The translations under genes and the position numbers were made by a program. From Agromyces archimandritae (GTDB taxonomy: Bacteria > Actinomycetota > Actinomycetes > Actinomycetales > Microbacteriaceae), in the NCBI RefSeq assembly GCF_018024495.1, contig NZ_CP071696.1:2232001-2296000 (forward strand): DNA of 64,000 bases. Direction: 5' to 3'. Shown one piece after another: positions 59,764 through 64,000 of this stretch (position 1 is its first letter; each line of letters opens with the position of its first letter). Under the pieces are notes generated by a model, which was not told where the DNA came from, searched no databases, and was given only the letters and a program-made list of their open reading frames with translations.

Positions 59764-59848
59764 TGCGCAATGCAGGAACGCGCACGGCGTGTCGGGCTCG
59801 CCATGCGGCGGGAGGGGTCGCGACACGGGTGCGTTCCTGCATTGCGCA
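59764..59848. repeat. Palindrome type B, copy 4
   Basis: An 85-bp element with the same TGCGCAATGCAGGA(A) ends as copies 1-3 and a slightly different centre. It lies upstream of the AbiEi/DUF559 gene within the 436-base gap 59577-60012, which has no gene. Confidence 0.92.
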
Positions 59849-59851
59849 GGA

Positions 59852-60000
59852 GTGGATGCGCGGGGGTGGATGCGCAGGGTGGGTGCGGCGGGGTGGATGC
59901 GCAGGAGCGGGTGCGCGGGGGCGGGTGCGGCGGGGTGGATGCGCAGGGGGTGGATGGGGCGGAGCGGATGCCCGGGCGCCGGTGGATGCGGTGCGCGGCG
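59852..60000. repeat. GGATGCG-rich low-complexity run
   Basis: Irregular repeats of GGGTGGATGCGCAGG and GGTGCGGCGGGG fill the DNA between palindrome B copy 4 and the ABC exporter. The motif GGATGC occurs repeatedly in one orientation. I see no gene or fold; the exporter's -10 (TAGGGT, 60001-60006) follows. Confidence 0.75.
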
Positions 60001-60012
60001 TAGGGTGAGGGC

Positions 60013-61923
60013 ATGAGCATGGGCGGCGGTGGGGGCCGCGCGGCGCGTGCCGCAGGGGTGCCGCCGGGCGGCGGGCACGGCGGCGGGCGCGGGCGTGTCG
60101 GGGCGGCCGACGAGGACGCGCAGCGTGCGCTGAACGCCGAGGCGCCGAAGATCCCGAACCTGCTCGGGCGTATCGCCGGGCTGTTCCGGGCCCACCGGGG
60201 GCCGCTCATCACGGTCGTGGTGCTCGTGCTCGTCGGTGCGGCGCTCAGCGTGGTGCCGCCGCTGCTCACGCAGCGCGCCTTCGACGACGGGCTCTTCCCC
60301 GAGACCGGGCCGGATCTGCCGGTGCTCGGCGGCCTGGTCGCGGCGATGATCGTGGTGTTCGTCGTGTCGGCGCTCATCGGCGTGTGGCAGACGTGGCTGA
60401 CCTCGCGCATCGGCAACCGGGTGATGGGCGAGCTCAGGGTGCGGCTGTTCACGCATCTGCAGGCGATGGAGCTGAGCTTCTTCACCCGCACGAAGACGGG
60501 CGTCATCCAGTCGCGGCTGCAGAACGACGTCGGCGGGGTCGCGAACGTGCTGACGAACACGGTGTCGAGCGTGCTCGGCAACACCGTGACGGTGATCTCG
60601 GCGTTCGTGGCGATGGTGCTCCTGAACTGGCAGCTGACCCTGATCGCGGTCGTGCTGATGCCGTTCATGGTGATCGCCCAGCGCAGGGTGGGGCAGGTGC
60701 GGGCTCGCATCGCGGCGAAGACGCAGGAGTCCTTGTCGGAGATGACGGCGATCACGCAGGAGACGCTGTCGGTCTCGGGCATCCTGCTGTCGAAGTCGTT
60801 CAGCCGCCAGCAGTCGGAGATCGACCGCTACGCCGACGAGAACCGGAACCAGATCCGTCTGCAGGTCAAGCAGCAGATGACCGGGCAGTGGTTCTTCGCG
60901 ATGGTGAACATCTTCCTGTCGTCGATCCCGGCGATCGTGTACCTCTTGTCGGGCTGGCTGATCACGGGCGGGGCGACGGATGTCACGGCGGGCACGATCG
61001 TCGCGTTCACGACCGTGCAGGGCCGGCTGCTGTTCCCGCTGATGGGCCTGATGCGGGTCGCCCTCGACCTGCAGACCTCGGGGGCGCTGTTCGCGCGCAT
61101 CTTCGAGTACCTCGATCTGAAGCCCGCGATCACGGACGCGTCGGATGCGGTGGATGTGCCGCCCGGCGCCCCGGTCGGCCGCATCGAGTTCGACCACGTC
61201 TCGTTCCGTTATCCCGATGCCGAGGCGGATGCCCGGCCGACCCTCGACGACGTGTCGTTCACCGTGGAGCCGGGGCAGTTCGCGGCGTTCGTGGGGCCGA
61301 GCGGGGCGGGCAAGACGACGGTGTCGTACCTCGTGCCGAGGCTGTACGAGGCGTCGAGCGGATCGGTGCGGTTCGCCGGCGTGGACGTGCGGGACCTCAG
61401 GCGCGAGTCGCTCATGGAGCACATCGGCATCGTGAGCCAGGAGACCTACCTCTTCCACGCATCCATCGCCGAGAATCTGCGGTACGCGAAACCCGACGCG
61501 AGCGATGCCGAGCTCGAGGCGGCGGCACGGGCGGCGAACATCCACGAGACGATAGCCTCGTTCCCCGATGGCTACGACACCCTCGTCGGCGAACGCGGGT
61601 ACCGGCTCTCGGGCGGCGAGAAGCAGCGGATCGCGATCGCGCGGGTGCTGCTGAAGGACCCGGAGGTGCTCGTGCTCGACGAGGCGACGAGCGCCCTCGA
61701 CACGATCTCGGAGCGCGTCGTGCAGTCCGCGATCGACGACGCGTCGAAGGGGCGGACGACGATCGCGATCGCCCACCGGCTGACGACGGTGATCGCCGCG
61801 GACGTGATCTTCGTGATCGTGGCGGGGCGGATCACCGAGCGCGGCACGCATGCGGACCTCCTCGCGGCCGGCGGCGTGTACGCGAGCCTGTACGCGCAGC
61901 AGGCCGAGCAGCCCGCCGACTGA
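60013..61923 (+). CDS. ABC exporter (fused permease-ATPase)
   Basis: A 636-residue half-transporter of the MsbA/LmrA type. A Gly/Arg-rich cytoplasmic tail (~45 residues) leads into six spans (about 60-340). The ATPase domain has Walker A GPSGAGKTT, Q-loop IVSQETYLF, signature LSGGEKQRIAIARVLL, Walker B VLVLDEATSALD and H-loop AIAHRL. It would homodimerise or pair with a similar protein to export lipids or drugs. TAGGGT ends six bases before the ATG at 60013, so it is probably leaderless. The gene stands alone. Confidence 0.92.
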   Translation: MSMGGGGGRAARAAGVPPGGGHGGGRGRVGAADEDAQRALNAEAPKIPNLLGRIAGLFRAHRGPLITVVVLVLVGAALSVVPPLLTQRAFDDGLFPETGPDLPVLGGLVAAMIVVFVVSALIGVWQTWLTSRIGNRVMGELRVRLFTHLQAMELSFFTRTKTGVIQSRLQNDVGGVANVLTNTVSSVLGNTVTVISAFVAMVLLNWQLTLIAVVLMPFMVIAQRRVGQVRARIAAKTQESLSEMTAITQETLSVSGILLSKSFSRQQSEIDRYADENRNQIRLQVKQQMTGQWFFAMVNIFLSSIPAIVYLLSGWLITGGATDVTAGTIVAFTTVQGRLLFPLMGLMRVALDLQTSGALFARIFEYLDLKPAITDASDAVDVPPGAPVGRIEFDHVSFRYPDAEADARPTLDDVSFTVEPGQFAAFVGPSGAGKTTVSYLVPRLYEASSGSVRFAGVDVRDLRRESLMEHIGIVSQETYLFHASIAENLRYAKPDASDAELEAAARAANIHETIASFPDGYDTLVGERGYRLSGGEKQRIAIARVLLKDPEVLVLDEATSALDTISERVVQSAIDDASKGRTTIAIAHRLTTVIAADVIFVIVAGRITERGTHADLLAAGGVYASLYAQQAEQPAD

Positions 61924-61981
61924 ACGGCGGGGTGGATGCCCGGGCGCGCCGTCAGGGGCGCCCGCGTACACTGGCGGGGCC

Positions 61982-63106
61982 ATGCAGTGCGCCTATTTCG
62001 ATGCGGGGGAGTGCCGTTCGTGCACCCTCATGGGCGTGCCGTACCCGGAGCAGCTCCGGGGCAAGGAGGAGGCGCTGCGCGGGCTGCTCGCGGCGCATGA
62101 GGGCATCCACTGGCTGCCGACCGTCGCGAGCCGCGAATCCGGCTACCGCAACAAGGCGAAGATGGTGATCGGCGGCACGATCGAGGCGCCGACGATCGGC
62201 CTGCTCGGGCCGGGCGCCCGCGGCGTCGACATCCGCGAGTGCGGGATCTGCGAACCCGGCCTCGTCGACGTGTTCCCGGCGCTCGCGCGCTTCATCGGCC
62301 TCGCCCGCCTCGAACCCTACGATGTGCCGGCCCGCCGCGGCGAGCTGAAGGCGGTGCTCGTCACCGAGTCGGCCGTCGGCGAACTCATGCTGCGCTTCGT
62401 GCTGCGCTCCGAGGAAGCCCTCGCCCGCATCCGCAAGCACCTCCCGGCGCTGCTCGCGGAGGTGCCGCGGCTCGCGGTCGTCACCGTGAACCTGCAGCCG
62501 AAGCCCGCCGCGATCCTCGAGGGGGAGCGCGAGATCGTCCTCACCGAGTCGAGTCTGCTGCGGATGCCGGTCGGCGGCCTCGACCTCGCGCTCCGGCCGC
62601 AGGGCTTCTTCCAGACGAACACGGCGATCGCCGAGGCGCTGTACGGGCAGGCGGCCGAGTGGGCGGGCGAGCTCGACCCGGCGAGCGTGTGGGACCTCTA
62701 CAGCGGGGTCGGCGGGTTCGCGCTCGCCACCGCGGACGGACGCCGCGAGGTCCTCGGCATCGAGGTCAGCGCGGACGCGGTCGAGGCGGCCCGGGCGGCC
62801 GCCCGCGAGGCCGGTCTCGAGCGGGTGCGCTTCGAGGCGGGCGATGCGACGGAGTTCGCGGAGCAGGCGGCATCCGCCCCCGAACTCGTCATCGTGAACC
62901 CGCCGCGTCGCGGCATCGGGCCGCGCCTGGCGGCCTGGCTCGAAGCATCCACCGCACGCTACGTCGTCTACTCGAGCTGCAACGCCGAAACGCTCGCGAG
63001 CGACCTCGCGGCGATGCCGTCGCTCGTGCCGACGCGGGTGCGGATGCTCGACATGTTCCCGCAGACCGCCCACTTCGAGGCGATCGCGCTGCTCGAACGC
63101 GCCTGA
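61982..63106 (+). CDS. rlmC: 23S rRNA (uracil-5)-methyltransferase RlmC
   Basis: A 374-residue SAM-dependent methyltransferase making m5U747 (E. coli numbering) in 23S rRNA. The N terminus MQCAYFDAGECRSCTLMG matches RlmC (RumB), and Cys3, Cys11, Cys14 and Cys87 are in the E. coli iron-sulfur cluster positions. SAM motif WDLYSGVGGFAL, NPPRRGIG and the catalytic YSSCNAETLA (Cys about 334) are intact. TACACT (61967-61972) is nine bases before the ATG; GGCGGGG might serve as a weak ribosome site. Confidence 0.95.
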   Translation: MQCAYFDAGECRSCTLMGVPYPEQLRGKEEALRGLLAAHEGIHWLPTVASRESGYRNKAKMVIGGTIEAPTIGLLGPGARGVDIRECGICEPGLVDVFPALARFIGLARLEPYDVPARRGELKAVLVTESAVGELMLRFVLRSEEALARIRKHLPALLAEVPRLAVVTVNLQPKPAAILEGEREIVLTESSLLRMPVGGLDLALRPQGFFQTNTAIAEALYGQAAEWAGELDPASVWDLYSGVGGFALATADGRREVLGIEVSADAVEAARAAAREAGLERVRFEAGDATEFAEQAASAPELVIVNPPRRGIGPRLAAWLEASTARYVVYSSCNAETLASDLAAMPSLVPTRVRMLDMFPQTAHFEAIALLERA

Positions 63107-63143
63107 GCGCTACCCGCGCTCGGCGTGACTGCGGTCGAACGCG

Positions 63144-63203
63144 GCCTCTCCTGGGCCGACGACGGCGGTTGCGGTCGCAGGCCCGTCCTGAGGCAGGAGA
63201 GGC
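63144..63203. other. Inverted repeat between rlmC and the frameshifted gene
   Basis: GCCTCTCCTG (63144-63153) and CAGGAGAGGC (63194-63203) are perfect 10-base arms around a 40-base loop. They lie between two converging genes; a long-loop terminator is possible but weak. Confidence 0.4.
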
Positions 63204-63221
63204 TCGGGAATACCGCCCAGG

Positions 63222-64000
63222 TCAAGTGATCGGTTTGGTTGCGGCCGGAACGAAATACCGTCGATGTCGACTCTGCGGAGCGGCCGTCGCTTCGACCCAT
63301 CCGTCGTCGACGAGTCGGCGCAGGCGCACTCTCAACGCACCGACTGAATAGCCGCTCCACTCAGAAATCTCATGGATGCTCTGCGGCTCGGTACTCGACA
63401 ACCCACGGATGATCTCCGCGTCCGCACCGCGGGGAAGCGGTGATCCAGTGGCGGTGACATACGCTCCGCCGCCGATCCCCCGGAGGATGCCTTCGCTGCG
63501 CAGTTTCGCGAGGATCTGCCTTGCCTCGTCCGAGTCAATCCGGAGTGCTTCGCGCAGGCTCTCTACCGAGACTCGTCCTTCACGGCGCGAAATCAGTAGT
63601 GCGGTGTCTTCGTCGGAGAGAGCTCTCGATCTGCCAACGCACGAAGCCATGCGCGATGCTCGGGAATCTCTGCGCCGTGACGCCTGAGTGTGACCTTGAC
63701 CTGATCTGCAGAAGCCGTGAAAAGCGGCCGATCGAGGGCATGCGCCTCCATCTCGGTGAACATCGAGCGCACCCCGCCACCCTGTCCTTCTACGGTGAAT
63801 CCGGATTGTCCGCGCGGAGAAACGTGCTGCATGAGCGGCAGGAGCACCTGGTTCCTGCATCGGGAGGTCCCGTCGTCGAGATTGTCGGTGGTCTTCCCGC
63901 CCCAGAGCCCACCGGGGTTCGTGACCTCGACCCGGTCCGAGAAGACATCGACCGAGACCGGCTGGCCGAGGAAGATCGGAGAGTATTCGCGATGCAGTAC
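63222..64000 (-). pseudogene. Frameshifted AlbA/RecG-C-like ATP-binding protein, 3' part
   Basis: The gene enters from the right edge. The first frame reads through HREYSPIFLGQPVSVDVFSDRVEVTNPGGLWGGKT (a HATPase_c_4/'RecG C-terminal' type segment with the NPGGL motif) to about position 63620, then stops at 63593. A second frame continues seamlessly (LSDEDTALLISRREGRVSVESLREAL...) with a C-terminal winged helix to the stop at 63222. Removing one CT from GAGCTCTCTCC on the minus strand (about 63622-63632) restores one frame. Domain content fits Schlafen/AlbA-type DNA-binding ATPases, often linked to defence islands. It may be a true mutation, a repeat-length switch, or a sequencing error. Confidence 0.75.

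Overview
The window is high-GC DNA with densely packed genes, many GTG starts, ATGA/GTGA gene overlaps and a long acidic N-terminal extension on NusG. Together with an F420-dependent glucose-6-phosphate dehydrogenase, a RamB-type regulator, MetPS and AglEFG-like importers, this points to an actinobacterium, most likely a Microbacteriaceae chromosome (Microbacterium/Agromyces/Leucobacter relatives). The genus cannot be fixed from the sequence alone. I saw no prophage, plasmid backbone, transposase or CRISPR array.

Layout. 1-4970: tandem repeats, dgt, tRNA-Trp, then secE, nusG, rplK and rplA, ending in a strong terminator. 5040-13802: acyl and amino-acid catabolism, with a succinate-semialdehyde-type dehydrogenase, a CoA-transferase/glutaryl-CoA-dehydrogenase-like pair, and a class III aminotransferase with a P1 (DmpA-type) peptidase divergent from an APC permease and TetR regulator that share two matching operator dyads. 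14116-24479: ramB, a PotD-like binding protein, a DcuA/B-like transporter, an M20 dipeptidase, an AbiEi/DUF559 gene, and aceA-aceB, the glyoxylate shunt that RamB controls in Corynebacterium. 24744-30486: a lipoprotein, fgd, and a pcaI-pcaJ-pcaF-pcaR module with a readable promoter and operator. 30938-37322: MFS, quinone reductase, alpha/beta hydrolase, YqaJ-type exonuclease and a MacB-like ABC exporter, divergent from a response regulator/kinase pair (37448-39756). 39760-44463: two MarR regulators, a DHA2 drug exporter and metP-metS. 44506-45812: promoter, leader attenuator and rplJ-rplL. 45825-58405: two sugar ABC importers, one with a Gfo/Idh/MocA oxidoreductase and a LacI-DUF6807 fusion, the other AglEFG-like, separated by a MarR-MFS pair and an FBP/FusB-like zinc-finger gene. 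58722-64000: a second AbiEi/DUF559 gene, an ABC exporter, rlmC, and the frameshifted end of an AlbA/HATPase-type gene that leaves the window.

Most genes are ordinary; the intergenic DNA is not. At least four families of palindromic or tandem repeats fill the gaps. The most striking pattern is that both AbiEi/DUF559 (Vsr-like nuclease fold) genes are bracketed on each side by a matching pair of long palindromes. The two genes use different palindromes, and orphan copies of one palindrome lie 28 kb away. This resembles the REP/RAYT arrangement in enterobacteria and is my best candidate for an undescribed system. The hexamer GGATGC/GCATCC is also conspicuous in genes and in intergenic hairpins. 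Many genes have a TAnnnT -10 box only 6-9 bases before the start codon, which suggests leaderless transcripts.
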